Shown: positions 1 to 11,878, numbered from the stretch's first letter. The stretch: DNA of 64,000 nucleotides from Auanema rhodensis (GCA_964057225.1 OZ059896.1:20332501-20396500), one strand, 5' to 3'. A program made the numbers and translations. The notes: generated by a model not told the origin, from the sequence alone.

Positions 1-53
1 TCGTCTTTGCCTTGAATAAAGGAATCTAAAAACATCTACTTTTTGCTAAATTA

Positions 54-94
54 TTTCGAAATTTTTCGAAAAAATTTTTGTCAAAATGTCTTTG
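54..94. repeat. TTCGAA palindromes and TTTTTG direct repeats with A/T tracts
   Basis: TTTTTCGAAAAA (62-73) is a perfect palindrome. In monomers with C at position 57 a second one, TTTCGAAA (54-61), lies next to it, and in the T variant it is lost. The hexamer TTTTTG occurs at 75-80 and, in the common T90 form, again at 89-94. These two copies flank exactly the 14 bp missing in the 337-bp monomers, so slippage or microhomology-mediated deletion is a simple explanation. Confidence 0.85.
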
Positions 95-100
95 GAAGCA

Positions 101-133
101 ATGTTGAGTGTACATGGAAACTCAACATACACT
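101..133. repeat. Overlapping alternative dyads in the monomer
   Basis: Two mutually exclusive perfect inverted repeats share bases. The first pairs ATGTTGAGT (101-109) with ACTCAACAT (120-128) across a 10-bp spacer. The second pairs AGTGTA (107-112) with TACACT (128-133). The segment is almost invariant over the array; one exception seen is at about 50706, where the right-arm copy reads CTCAACTTTG and breaks the first stem. Role unknown; such dyads can extrude as hairpins or be bound by a dimeric protein, which is inference. Confidence 0.85.
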
Positions 134-211
134 AATGCATCATTTTTCAAACGATCATAACTAATTTTTGTATTAAGCGTTTTTCAATGTAGTATAGTGC
201 ATTCGATGCGG

Positions 212-262
212 ATTTTTAAGCTGCGTCGATCTGTGTTATCAGATTTGCGCTAGCTTAAAAAT
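212..262. repeat. Nested inverted repeat in the monomer, candidate cruciform
   Basis: ATTTTTAAGCT (212-222) is perfectly inverted as AGCTTAAAAAT (252-262). The stem continues inward with GCG (223-225) against CGC (248-250), leaving one unpaired T at 251. Inside lies a second hairpin, ATCTG (229-233) against CAGAT (240-244) with loop TGTTAT. A frequent variant changes G233 to C and breaks one inner pair, while the outer arms are nearly always intact. One exception is 605, where C to A disrupts the outer arm. The inversion breakpoint of the right arm lies at the end of this outer arm (monomer position 223). Confidence 0.88.
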
Positions 263-270
263 GCACCGAG

Positions 271-301
271 ATATCAACTGATATAAGTTTACACTTATAT
301 C
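271..301. repeat. Two overlapping AT-rich dyads in the monomer
   Basis: ATATCA (271-276) is inverted as TGATAT (279-284) with a 2-bp spacer, and GATATAAGT (280-288) is inverted as ACTTATATC (293-301) with a 4-bp spacer. The two stems compete for bases 280-284. The common variant at this place (TTAC or TCAC) falls in the 4-bp spacer and leaves both arms intact; one copy near 17791 (ACTTACATC) and one near 60683 (ATATATGTG) break an arm. Confidence 0.85.
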
Positions 302-3300
302 CTCGATTTTCACCCTGAAGAAATAATTTTTCCGTTGAATAACATTGTCCATCGTCTTTGCCTTGAAAAATGGAATCTAAAAACATCTACTTTTTGCTAA
401 ATTATTTTGAAATTTTTCGAAAAAATTTTTGTCAAAATGTTTTTGGAAGCAATGTTGAGTGTACATGGAAACTCAACATACACTAATGCATCATTTTTCA
501 AACGATCATAACTAATTTTTGTATTAAGCGTTTCTCAATGTAGTATAGTGCATTCGATGCGGATTTTTAAGCTGCGTCGATCTCTGTTATCAGATTTGCG
601 CTAGATTAAAAATGCACCGAGATATCAACTGATATAAGTTCACACTTATATCCTCGATTTTCACCCTGAAGGAATAATTTTTTCGTTGAATAACATTGTC
701 CATCGTCTTTGCCTTGAAAAAAGGAATCTAAAAACATCTACTTTTTGCTAAATTATTTTGAAATTTTTCGAAAAAATTTTTGTCAAAATGTTTTTGGAAG
801 CAATGTTGAGTGTACATGGAAACTCAACATACACTAATGCATCATTTTTCAAACGATCATAACTAATTTTTGTATTAAGCGTTTCTCAATGTAGTATAGT
901 GCATTCGATGCGGATTTTTAAGCTGCGTCGATCTGTGTTATCAGATTTGCGCTAGCTTAAAAATGCACCAAGATATCAACTGATATAAGTTTACACTTAT
1001 ATCCTCGATTTTCACCCTAAAGAATTAATTTTTTCGTTGAATAACATTGTCCATCGTCTTTGCCTTGAATAAAGGAATCTAAAAACATCTACTTTTTGCT
1101 AAATTATTTCGAAATTTTTCGAAAAAATTTTTGTCAAAATGTCTTTGGAAGCAATGTTGAGTGTACATGGAAACTCAACATACACTAATGCATCATTTTT
1201 CAAACGATCATAACTAATTTTTGTATTAAGCGTTTTTCAATGTAGTATAGTGCATTCGATGCGGATTTTTAAGCTGCGTCGATCTGTGTTATCAGATTTG
1301 CGCTAGCTTAAAAATGCACCGAGATATCAACTGATATAAGTTTACACTTATATCCTCGATTTTCACCCTGAAGAAATAATTTTTCCGTTGAATAACATTG
1401 TCCATCGTCTTTGCCTTGAAAAATGGAATCTAAAAACATCTACTTTTTGCTAAATTATTTTGAAATTTTTCGAAAAAATTTTTGTCAAAATGTTTTTGGA
1501 AGCAATGTTGAGTGTACATGGAAACTCAACATACACTAATGCATCATTTTTCAAACGATCATAACTAATTTTTGTATTAAGCGTTTCTCAATGTAGTATA
1601 GTGCATTCGATGCGGATTTTTAAGCTGCGTCGATCTCTGTTATCAGATTTGCGCTAGCTTAAAAATGCACCGAGATATCAACTGATATAAGTTCACACTT
1701 ATATCCTCGATTTTCACCCTGAAGGAATAATTTTTTCGTTGAATAACATTGTCCATCGTCTTTGCCTTGAAAAAAGGAATCTAAAAACATCTACTTTTTG
1801 CTAAATTATTTTGAAATTTTTCGAAAAAATTTTTGTCAAAATGTTTTTGGAAGCAATGTTGAGTGTACATGGAAACTCAACATACACTAATGCATCATTT
1901 TTCAAACGATCATAACTAATTTTTGTATTAAGCGTTTCTCAATGTAGTATAGTGCATTCGATGCGGATTTTTAAGCTGCGTCGATCTGTGTTATCAGATT
2001 TGCGCTAGCTTAAAAATGCACCAAGATATCAACTGATATAAGTTTACACTTATATCCTCGATTTTCACCCTAAAGAATTAATTTTTTCGTTGAATAACAT
2101 TGTCCATCGTCTTTGCCTTGAATAAAGGAATCTAAAAACATCTACTTTTTGCTAAATTATTTCGAAATTTTTCGAAAAAATTTTTGTCAAAATGTCTTTG
2201 GAAGCAATGTTGAGTGTACATGGAAACTCAACATACACTAATGCATCATTTTTCAAACGATCATAACTAATTTTTGTATTAAGCGTTTCTCAATGTAGTA
2301 TAGTGCATTCAATGCGGATTTTTAAGCTGCGTCGATCTGTGTTATCAGATTTGCGCTAGCTTAAAAATGCACCGAGATATCAACTGATATAAGTTCACAC
2401 TTATATCCTCGATTTTCACCCTAAAGAATTAATTTTTTCGTTGAATAACATTGTCCATCGTCTTTGCCTTGAAAAAAGGAATCTAAAAACATCTACTTTT
2501 TGCTAAATTATTTTGAAATTTTTCGAAAAAATTTTTGTCAAAATGTTTTTGGAAGCAATGTTGAGTGTACATGGAAACTCAACATACACTAATGCATCAT
2601 TTTTCAAACGATCATAACTAATTTTTGTATTAAGCGTTTCTCAATGTAGTATAGTGCATTCGATGCGGATTTTTAAGCTGCGTCGATCTGTGTTATCAGA
2701 TTTGCGCTAGCTTAAAAATGCACCAAGATATCAACTGATATAAGTTTACACTTATATCCTCGATTTTCACCCTAAAGAATTAATTTTTTCGTTGAATAAC
2801 ATTGTCCATCGTCTTTGCCTTGAATAAAGGAATCTAAAAACATCTACTTTTTGCTAAATTATTTCGAAATTTTTCGAAAAAATTTTTGTCAAAATGTCTT
2901 TGGAAGCAATGTTGAGTGTACATGGAAACTCAACATACACTAATGCATCATTTTTCAAACGATCATAACTAATTTTTGTATTAAGCGTTTCTCAATGTAG
3001 TATAGTGCATTCAATGCGGATTTTTAAGCTGCGTCGATCTGTGTTATCAGATTTGCGCTAGCTTAAAAATGCACCGAGATATCAACTGATATAAGTTCAC
3101 ACTTATATCCTCGATTTTCACCCTAAAGAATTAATTTTTTCGTTGAATAACATTGTCCATCGTCTTTGCCTTGAATAAAGGAATTTAAAAACATCTACTT
3201 TTTGCTAAATTATTCCGAAATTTTTCGAAAAAATTTTTGTCAAAATGTTTTTGGAAGCAATGTTGAGTGTACATGGAAACTCAACATACACTAATGCATC

Positions 3301-3510
3301 ATTTTTCAAACGATCATAACTAATTTTTGTATTAAGCGTTTCTCAATGTAGTATAGTGCATTCAATGCGGATTTTTAAGCTGCGTCGATCTGCGTTATCA
3401 GATTTGCGCTAGCTTAAAAATGCACCGAGATATCAACTGATATAAGTTCACACTTATATCCTCGATTTTCACCCTGAAGAATTAATTTTTTCGTTGAATA
3501 ACACTGTCCA

Positions 3511-3847
3511 TCGTCTTTGCTTTGAAAAATGGAATCTAAAAACATCTACTTTTTGCTAAATTATTTTGAAATTTTTCGAAAAAATTTTTGGAAGCAATGT
3601 TGAGTGTACATGGAAACTCAACATACACTAATGCATCATTTTTCAAACGATCATAACTAATTTTTGTATTAAGCGTTTCTCAATGTAGTATAGTGCATTC
3701 GATGCGGATTTTTAAGCTGCGTCGATCTGTGTTATCAGATTTGCGCTAGCTTAAAAATGCACCGAGATATCAACTGATATAAGTTCACACTTATATCCTC
3801 GATTTTCACCCTGAAGAAATAATTTTTCCGTTGAATAACATTGTCCA
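3511..3847 (+). repeat. 337-bp deletion monomer L1
   Basis: Lacks the 14 bp at monomer positions 81-94 (one TTTTTG plus the sequence between the two copies). Carries GCTTTGAAAAATGG and follows an E-type monomer with GCGTTAT, the same pairing seen in the right arm. Confidence 0.95.
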
Positions 3848-4900
3848 TCGTCTTTGCCTTGAAAAATGGAATCTAAAAACATCTACTTTTTGCTAAATTA
3901 TTTCGAAATTTTTCGAAAAAATTTTTGTCAAAATGTTTTTGGAAGCAATGTTGAGTGTACATGGAAACTCAACATACACTAATGCATCATTTTTCAAACG
4001 ATCATAACTAATTTTTGTATTAAGCGTTTCTCAATGTAGTATAGTGCATTCGATGCGGATTTTTAAGCTGCGTCGATCTGTGTTATCAGATTTGCGCTAG
4101 CTTAAAAATGCACCGAGATATCAACTGATATAAGTTCACACTTATATCCTCGATTTTCACCCTGAAGAATTAATTTTTTCGTTGAATAACACTGTCCATC
4201 GTCTTTGCCTTGAAAAATGGAATCTAAAAACATCTACTTTTTGCTAAATTATTTTGAAATTTTTCGAAAAAATTTTTGTCAAAATGTTTTTGGAAGCAAT
4301 GTTGAGTGTACATGGAAACTCAACATACACTAATGCATCATTTTTCAAACGATCATAACTAATTTTTGTATTAAGCGTTTTTCAATGTAGTATAGTGCAT
4401 TCGATGCGGATTTTTAAGCTGCGTCGATCTGTGTTATCAGATTTGCGCTAGCTTAAAAATGCACCAAGATATCAACTGATATAAGTTCACACTTATATCC
4501 TCGATTTTCACCCTAAAGAATTAATTTTTTCGTTGAATAACATTGTCCATCGTCTTTGCCTTGAATAAAGGAATCTAAAAACATCTACTTTTTGCTAAAT
4601 TATTTCGAAATTTTTCGAAAAAATTTTTGTCAAAATGTTTTTGGAAGCAATGTTGAGTGTACATGGAAACTCAACATACACTAATGCATCATTTTTCAAA
4701 CGATCATAACTAATTTTTGTATTAAGCGTTTCTCAATGTAGTATAGTGCATTCGATGCGGATTTTTAAGCTGCGTCGATCTCTGTTATCAGATTTGCGCT
4801 AGCTTAAAAATGCACCGAGATATCAACTGATATAAGTTCACACTTATATCCTCGATTTTCACCCTGAAGAATTAATTTTTTCGTTGAATAACATTGTCCA

Positions 4901-5237
4901 TCGTCTTTGCCTTGAAAAAAGGAATCTAAAAACATCTACTTTTTGCTAAATTATTTTGAAATTTTTCGAAAAAATTTTTGGAAGCAATGTTGAGTGTACA
5001 TGGAAACTCAACATACACTAATGCATCATTTTTCAAACGATCATAACTAATTTTTGTATTAAGCGTTTCTCAATGTAGTATAGTGCATTCGATGCGGATT
5101 TTTAAGCTGCGTCGATCTGTGTTATCAGATTTGCGCTAGCTTAAAAATGCACCGAGATATCAACTGATATAAGTTCACACTTATATCCTCGATTTTCACC
5201 CTGAAGAAATAATTTTTCCGTTGAATAACATTGTCCA
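4901..5237 (+). repeat. 337-bp deletion monomer L2
   Basis: Same 14-bp deletion as at 3511, but with GCCTTGAAAAAAGG at its start, so the deletion is found on two different 5' haplotypes. First monomer of the second 1390-bp tetramer. Confidence 0.95.
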
Positions 5238-6290
5238 TCGTCTTTGCCTTGAAAAATGGAATCTAAAAACATCTACTTTTTGCTAAATTATTTCGAAATT
5301 TTTCGAAAAAATTTTTGTCAAAATGTTTTTGGAAGCAATGTTGAGTGTACATGGAAACTCAACATACACTAATGCATCATTTTTCAAACGATCATAACTA
5401 ATTTTTGTATTAAGCGTTTCTCAATGTAGTATAGTGCATTCGATGCGGATTTTTAAGCTGCGTCGATCTGTGTTATCAGATTTGCGCTAGCTTAAAAATG
5501 CACCGAGATATCAACTGATATAAGTTCACACTTATATCCTCGATTTTCACCCTGAAGAATTAATTTTTTCGTTGAATAACACTGTCCATCGTCTTTGCCT
5601 TGAAAAATGGAATCTAAAAACATCTACTTTTTGCTAAATTATTTTGAAATTTTTCGAAAAAATTTTTGTCAAAATGTTTTTGGAAGCAATGTTGAGTGTA
5701 CATGGAAACTCAACATACACTAATGCATCATTTTTCAAACGATCATAACTAATTTTTGTATTAAGCGTTTTTCAATGTAGTATAGTGCATTCGATGCGGA
5801 TTTTTAAGCTGCGTCGATCTGTGTTATCAGATTTGCGCTAGCTTAAAAATGCACCAAGATATCAACTGATATAAGTTCACACTTATATCCTCGATTTTCA
5901 CCCTAAAGAATTAATTTTTTCGTTGAATAACATTGTCCATCGTCTTTGCCTTGAAAAAAGGAATCTAAAAACATCTACTTTTTGCTAAATTATTTCGAAA
6001 TTTTTCGAAAAAATTTTTGTCAAAATGTTTTTGGAAGCAATGTTGAGTGTACATGGAAACTCAACATACACTAATGCATCATTTTTCAAACGATCATAAC
6101 TAATTTTTGTATTAAGCGTTTCTCAATGTAGTATAGTGCATTCGATGCGGATTTTTAAGCTGCGTCGATCTCTGTTATCAGATTTGCGCTAGCTTAAAAA
6201 TGCACCGAGATATCAACTGATATAAGTTCACACTTATATCCTCGATTTTCACCCTAAAGAATTAATTTTTTCGTTGAATAACATTGTCCA

Positions 6291-8619
6291 TCGTCTTTGC
6301 CTTGAATAAAGGAATCTAAAAACATCTACTTTTTGCTAAATTATTTCGAAATTTTTCGAAAAAATTTTTGTCAAAATGTTTTTGGAAGCAATGTTGAGTG
6401 TACATGGAAACTCAACATACACTAATGCATCATTTTTCAAACGATCATAACTAATTTTTGTATTAAGCGTTTCTCAATGTAGTATAGTGCATTCGATGCG
6501 GATTTTTAAGCTGCGTCGATCTCTGTTATCAGATTTGCGCTAGCTTAAAAATGCACCGAGATATCAACTGATATAAGTTCACACTTATATCCTCGATTTT
6601 CACCCTGAAGGAATAATTTTTTCGTTGAATAACATTGTCCATCGTCTTCGCCTTGAAAAAAGGAATCTAAAAACATCTACTTTTTGCTAAATTATTTTGA
6701 AATTTTTCGAAAAAATTTTTGTCAAAATGTTTTTGGAAGCAATGTTGAGTGTACATGGAAACTCAACATACACTAATGCATCATTTTTCAAACGATCATA
6801 ACTAATTTTTGTATTAAGCGTTTCTCAATGTAGTATAGTGCATTCAATGCGGATTTTTAAGCTGCGTCGATCTGTGTTATCAGATTTGCGCTAGCTTAAA
6901 AATGCACCGAGATATCAACTGATATAAGTTCACACTTATATCCTCGATTTTCACCCTGAAGAATTAATTTTTTCGTTGAATAACACTGTCCATCGTCTTT
7001 GCCTTGAAAAATGGAATCTAAAAACATCTACTTTTTGCTAAATTATTTTGAAATTTTTCGAAAAAATTTTTGTCAAAATGTTTTTGGAAGCAATGTTGAG
7101 TGTACATGGAAACTCAACATACACTAATGCATCATTTTTCAAACGATCATAACTAATTTTTGTATTAAGCGTTTTTCAATGTAGTATAGTGCATTCGATG
7201 CGGATTTTTAAGCTGCGTCGATCTGTGTTATCAGATTTGCGCTAGCTTAAAAATGCACCAAGATATCAACTGATATAAGTTCACACTTATATCCTCGATT
7301 TTCACCCTAAAGAATTAATTTTTTCGTTGAATAACATTGTCCATCGTCTTTGCCTTGAATAAAGGAATTTAAAAACATCTACTTTTTGCTAAATTATTTC
7401 GAAATTTTTCGAAAAAATTTTTGTCAAAATGTTTTTGGAAGCAATGTTGAGTGTACATGGAAACTCAACATACACTAATGCATCATTTTTCAAACGATCA
7501 TAACTAATTTTTGTATTAAGCGTTTCTCAATGTAGTATAGTGCATTCGATGCGGATTTTTAAGCTGCGTCGATCTGTGTTATCAGATTTGCGCTAGCTTA
7601 AAAATGCACCAAGATATCAACTGATATAAGTTCACACTTATATCCTCGATTTTCACCCTAAAGAATTAATTTTTTCGTTGAATAACATTGTCCATCGTCT
7701 TTGCCTTGAATAAAGGAATCTAAAAACATCTACTTTTTGCTAAATTATTTCGAAATTTTTCGAAAAAATTTTTGTCAAAATGTTTTTGGAAGCAATGTTG
7801 AGTGTACATGGAAACTCAACATACACTAATGCATCATTTTTCAAACGATCATAACTAATTTTTGTATTAAGCGTTTCTCAATGTAGTATAGTGCATTCGA
7901 TGCGGATTTTTAAGCTGCGTCGATCTCTGTTATCAGATTTGCGCTAGCTTAAAAATGCACCGAGATATCAACTGATATAAGTTCACACTTATATCCTCGA
8001 TTTTCACCCTGAAGGAATAATTTTTTCGTTGAATAACATTGTCCATCGTCTTTGCCTTGAAAAAAGGAATCTAAAAACATCTACTTCTTGCTAAATTATT
8101 TTGAAATTTTTCGAAAAAATTTTTGTCAAAATGTTTTTGGAAGCAATGTTGAGTGTACATGGAAACTCAACATACACTAATGCATCATTTTTCAAACGAT
8201 CATAACTAATTTTTGTATTAAGCGTTTTTCAATGTAGTATAGTGCATTCGATGCGGATTTTTAAGCTGCGTCGATCTGTGTTATCAGATTTGCGCTAGCT
8301 TAAAAATGCACCAAGATATCAACTGATATAAGTTCACACTTATATCCTCGATTTTCACCCTAAAGAATTAATTTTTTCGTTGAATAACATTGTCCATCGT
8401 CTTTGCCTTGAATAAAGGAATCTAAAAACATCTACTTTTTGCTAAATTATTTCGAAATTTTTCGAAAAAATTTTTGTCAAAATGTTTTTGGAAGCAATGT
8501 TGAGTGTACATGGAAACTCAACATACACTAATGCATCATTTTTCAAACGATCATAACTAATTTTTGTATTAAGCGTTTCTCAATGTAGTATAGTGCATTC
8601 AATGCGGATTTTTAAGCTG
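6291..8619 (+). repeat. Seven-monomer haplotype cassette, copy 1
   Basis: A recognisable succession of variants: 6291 (AATAAAGG, CTCTG, GAAGGAAT), 6642 (AAAAAAGG, CAATGCGG, AACACTG), 6993 (AAAATGG, TTTTTC, ACCAAG), 7344 (GAATTTAAAA, ACCAAG), 7695 (CTCTG, GAAGGAAT), 8046 (AAAAAAGG, TTTTTC, ACCAAG, private CTACTTCTTG at 8087) and the start of 8397 (CAATGCGG). The same succession recurs at 17144-19472 and, inverted, at 24358-26686. Confidence 0.85.
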
Positions 8620-10151
8620 CGTCGATCTGTGTTATCAGATTTGCGCTAGCTTAAAAATGCACCGAGATATCAACTGATATAAGTTCACACTTATATCCTC
8701 GATTTTCACCCTGAAGAATTAATTTTTTCGTTGAATAACACTGTCCATCGTCTTTGCCTTAAAAAATGGAATCTAAAAACATCTACTTTTTGCTAAATTA
8801 TTTTGAAATTTTTCGAAAAAATTTTTGTCAAAATGTTTTTGGAAGCAATGTTGAGTGTACATGGAAACTCAACATACACTAATGCATCATTTTTCAAACG
8901 ATCATAACTAATTTTTGTATTAAGCGTTTCTCAATGTAGTATAGTGCATTCAATGCGGATTTTTAAGCTGCGTCGATCTGTGTTATCAGATTTGCGCTAG
9001 CTTAAAAATGCACCGAGATATCAACTGATATAAGTTCACACTTATATCCTCGATTTTCACCCTAAAGAATTAATTTTTTCGTTGAATAACATTGTCCATC
9101 GTCTTTGCCTTGAAAAAAGGAATCTAAAAACATCTACTTTTTGCTAAATTATTTTGAAATTTTTCGAAAAAATTTTTGTCAAAATGTTTTTGGAAGCAAT
9201 GTTGAGTGTACATGGAAACTCAACATACACTAATGCATCATTTTTCAAACGATCATAACTAATTTTTGTATTAAGCGTTTCTCAATGTAGTATAGTGCAT
9301 TCGATGCGGATTTTTAAGCTGCGTCGATCTGTGTTATCAGATTTGCGCTAGCTTAAAAATGCACCAAGATATCAACTGATATAAGTTTACACTTATATCC
9401 TCGATTTTCACCCTAAAGAATTAATTTTTTCGTTGAATAACATTGTCCATCGTCTTTGCCTTCAATAAAGGAATCTAAAAACATCTACTTTTTGCTAAAT
9501 TATTTCGAAATTTTTCGAAAAAATTTTTGTCAAAATGTCTTTGGAAGCAATGTTGAGTGTACATGGAAACTCAACATACACTAATGCATCATTTTTCAAA
9601 CGATCATAACTAATTTTTGTATTAAGCGTTTCTCAATGTAGTATAGTGCATTCAATGCGGATTTTTAAGCTGCGTCGATCTGTGTTATCAGATTTGCGCT
9701 AGCTTAAAAATGCACCGAGATATCAACTGATATAAGTTCACACTTATATCCTCGATTTTCACCCTAAAGAATTAATTTTTTCGTTGAATAACATTGTCCA
9801 TCGTCTTTGCCTTGAATAAAGGAATTTAAAAACATCTACTTTTTGCTAAATTATTCCGAAATTTTTCGAAAAAATTTTTGTCAAAATGTTTTTGGAAGCA
9901 ATGTTGAGTGTACATGGAAACTCAACATACACTAATGCATCATTTTTCAAACGATCATAACTAATTTTTGTATTAAGCGTTTCTCAATGTAGTATAGTGC
10001 ATTCAATGCGGATTTTTAAGCTGCGTCGATCTGCGTTATCAGATTTGCGCTAGCTTAAAAATGCACCGAGATATCAACTGATATAAGTTCACACTTATAT
10101 CCTCGATTTTCACCCTGAAGAATTAATTTTTTCGTTGAATAACACTGTCCA

Positions 10152-10488
10152 TCGTCTTTGCTTTGAAAAATGGAATCTAAAAACATCTACTTTTTGCTAA
10201 ATTATTTTGAAATTTTTCGAAAAAATTTTTGGAAGCAATGTTGAGTGTACATGGAAACTCAACATACACTAATGCATCATTTTTCAAACGATCATAACTA
10301 ATTTTTGTATTAAGCGTTTCTCAATGTAGTATAGTGCATTCGATGCGGATTTTTAAGCTGCGTCGATCTGTGTTATCAGATTTGCGCTAGCTTAAAAATG
10401 CACCGAGATATCAACTGATATAAGTTCACACTTATATCCTCGATTTTCACCCTGAAGAAATAATTTTTCCGTTGAATAACATTGTCCA
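10152..10488 (+). repeat. 337-bp deletion monomer L3
   Basis: Counterpart of the monomer at 3511 in the second ten-monomer block; keeps GCTTTGAAAAATGG and the preceding GCGTTAT monomer. Confidence 0.95.
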
Positions 10489-11541
10489 TCGTCTTTGCCT
10501 TGAAAAATGGAATCTAAAAACATCTACTTTTTGCTAAATTATTTCGAAATTTTTCGAAAAAATTTTTGTCAAAATGTTTTTGGAAGCAATGTTGAGTGTA
10601 CATGGAAACTCAACATACACTAATGCATCATTTTTCAAACGATCATAACTAATTTTTGTATTAAGCGTTTCTCAATGTAGTATAGTGCATTCGATGCGGA
10701 TTTTTAAGCTGCGTCGATCTGTGTTATCAGATTTGCGCTAGCTTAAAAATGCACCGAGATATCAACTGATATAAGTTCACACTTATATCCTCGATTTTCA
10801 CCCTGAAGAATTAATTTTTTCGTTGAATAACACTGTCCATCGTCTTTGCCTTGAAAAATGGAATCTAAAAACATCTACTTTTTGCTAAATTATTTTGAAA
10901 TTTTTCGAAAAAATTTTTGTCAAAATGTTTTTGGAAGCAATGTTGAGTGTACATGGAAACTCAACATACACTAATGCATCATTTTTCAAACGATCATAAC
11001 TAATTTTTGTATTAAGCGTTTTTCAATGTAGTATAGTGCATTCGATGCGGATTTTTAAGCTGCGTCGATCTGTGTTATCAGATTTGCGCTAGCTTAAAAA
11101 TGCACCAAGATATCAACTGATATAAGTTCACACTTATATCCTCGATTTTCACCCTAAAGAATTAATTTTTTCGTTGAATAACATTGTCCATCGTCTTTGC
11201 CTTGAATAAAGGAATCTAAAAACATCTACTTTTTGCTAAATTATTTCGAAATTTTTCGAAAAAATTTTTGTCAAAATGTTTTTGGAAGCAATGTTGAGTG
11301 TACATGGAAACTCAACATACACTAATGCATCATTTTTCAAACGATCATAACTAATTTTTGTATTAAGCGTTTCTCAATGTAGTATAGTGCATTCGATGCG
11401 GATTTTTAAGCTGCGTCGATCTCTGTTATCAGATTTGCGCTAGCTTAAAAATGCACCGAGATATCAACTGATATAAGTTCACACTTATATCCTCGATTTT
11501 CACCCTGAAGGAATAATTTTTTCGTTGAATAACATTGTCCA

Positions 11542-11878
11542 TCGTCTTTGCCTTGAAAAAAGGAATCTAAAAACATCTACTTTTTGCTAAATTATTTTGA
11601 AATTTTTCGAAAAAATTTTTGGAAGCAATGTTGAGTGTACATGGAAACTCAACATACACTAATGCATCATTTTTCAAACGATCATAACTAATTTTTGTAT
11701 TAAGCGTTTCTCAATGTAGTATAGTGCATTCGATGCGGATTTTTAAGCTGCGTCGATCTGTGTTATCAGATTTGCGCTAGCTTAAAAATGCACCGAGATA
11801 TCAACTGATATAAGTTCACACTTATATCCTCGATTTTCACCCTGAAGAAATAATTTTTCCGTTGAATAACATTGTCCA
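11542..11878 (+). repeat. 337-bp deletion monomer L4
   Basis: Counterpart of the monomer at 4901 in the second ten-monomer block; start reads GCCTTGAAAAAAGG. Confidence 0.95.

Larger units (their letters stand above)
1..351 (+). repeat. Reference monomer of the satellite (351 bp)
   Basis: Used here as the coordinate ruler for positions inside a monomer. GC is 111 of 351 bases. Content in order: a G/C-poor stretch at 30-94 with A- and T-tracts around TTCGAA sites; a dyad at 101-133; a conserved stretch at 134-180; a nested dyad at 212-262; two overlapping dyads at 271-301; and an AT-rich spacer with the motif TTCGTTGAATAAC near 331-343 (this copy has the TCCG variant). 351 is 117 x 3, so an open frame could in principle run through the array, but all + frames stop within the first 30 bases (TGA at 13, TAA at 17, TAA at 27). 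351 bp is about two nucleosome repeat lengths, a common satellite size; the two halves show no obvious similarity to each other, so it is not a recent dimer. I do not recognise the family from memory. Confidence 0.95.
1..2106 (+). repeat. Trimer higher-order repeat, two copies of 1053 bp
   Basis: Three distinguishable monomers, A (AATAAAGG, TTCG, GTCTTT), B (AAAATGG, CTCTG) and C (AAAAAAGG, ACCAAG, TAAAGAATT), appear in the order A-B-C at 1-1053 and again at 1054-2106. I saw a single difference between the copies, A at 605 against C at 1658. Identity is much higher than between neighbouring monomers, which indicates a very recent tandem duplication of a three-monomer unit. The left copy begins at the window edge, so there may be more copies upstream. 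Confidence 0.93.
2458..5939 (+). repeat. Ten-monomer higher-order block, copy 1 (3482 bp)
   Basis: Ten monomers including two 337-bp deletion monomers. The order is a C-type monomer (2458), a D-type with GTCTTT and CAATGCGG (2809), an E-type with GAATTTAAAA, TTATTCCG and GCGTTAT (3160), a deletion monomer with GCTTTGAAAAATGG (3511), then six more with a second deletion monomer at 4901. The same order with the same private variants recurs at 9099-12580, offset 6641 bp (19 x 351 minus 28). Confidence 0.92.
3511..6290 (+). repeat. 1390-bp tetramer, two copies
   Basis: Each copy is one 337-bp monomer followed by three 351-bp monomers: 3511-4900 and 4901-6290. Both start with the deletion monomer and carry a TTTTTCAATG / ACCAAG monomer in third place. 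The copies differ at a handful of sites (for example GCTTTGAAAAATGG at 3520 against GCCTTGAAAAAAGG at 4910). This short-range duplication is nested in the larger ten-monomer block. Confidence 0.9.

Noticed and set aside
15-20. AATAAA polyadenylation signal
   Set aside because: It is present only in some monomers, has no associated gene, and is expected by chance in AT-rich sequence.
212-262. tRNA, snRNA or other RNA gene in the nested stem
   Set aside because: The fold has no cloverleaf, no recognisable box A/B or Sm-like arrangement, and is embedded in the repeated unit.
331-347. CENP-B box resemblance in TTCGTTGAATAACATT
   Set aside because: Only the TTCG half and one A match the required pattern; the CGGG half is absent, and some monomers (as here) have TCCG instead of TTCG.
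1-351. Internal dimer of about 175 bp, because 351 is near two nucleosomes
   Set aside because: By eye the halves 1-175 and 176-351 show no consistent similarity beyond A/T tracts.
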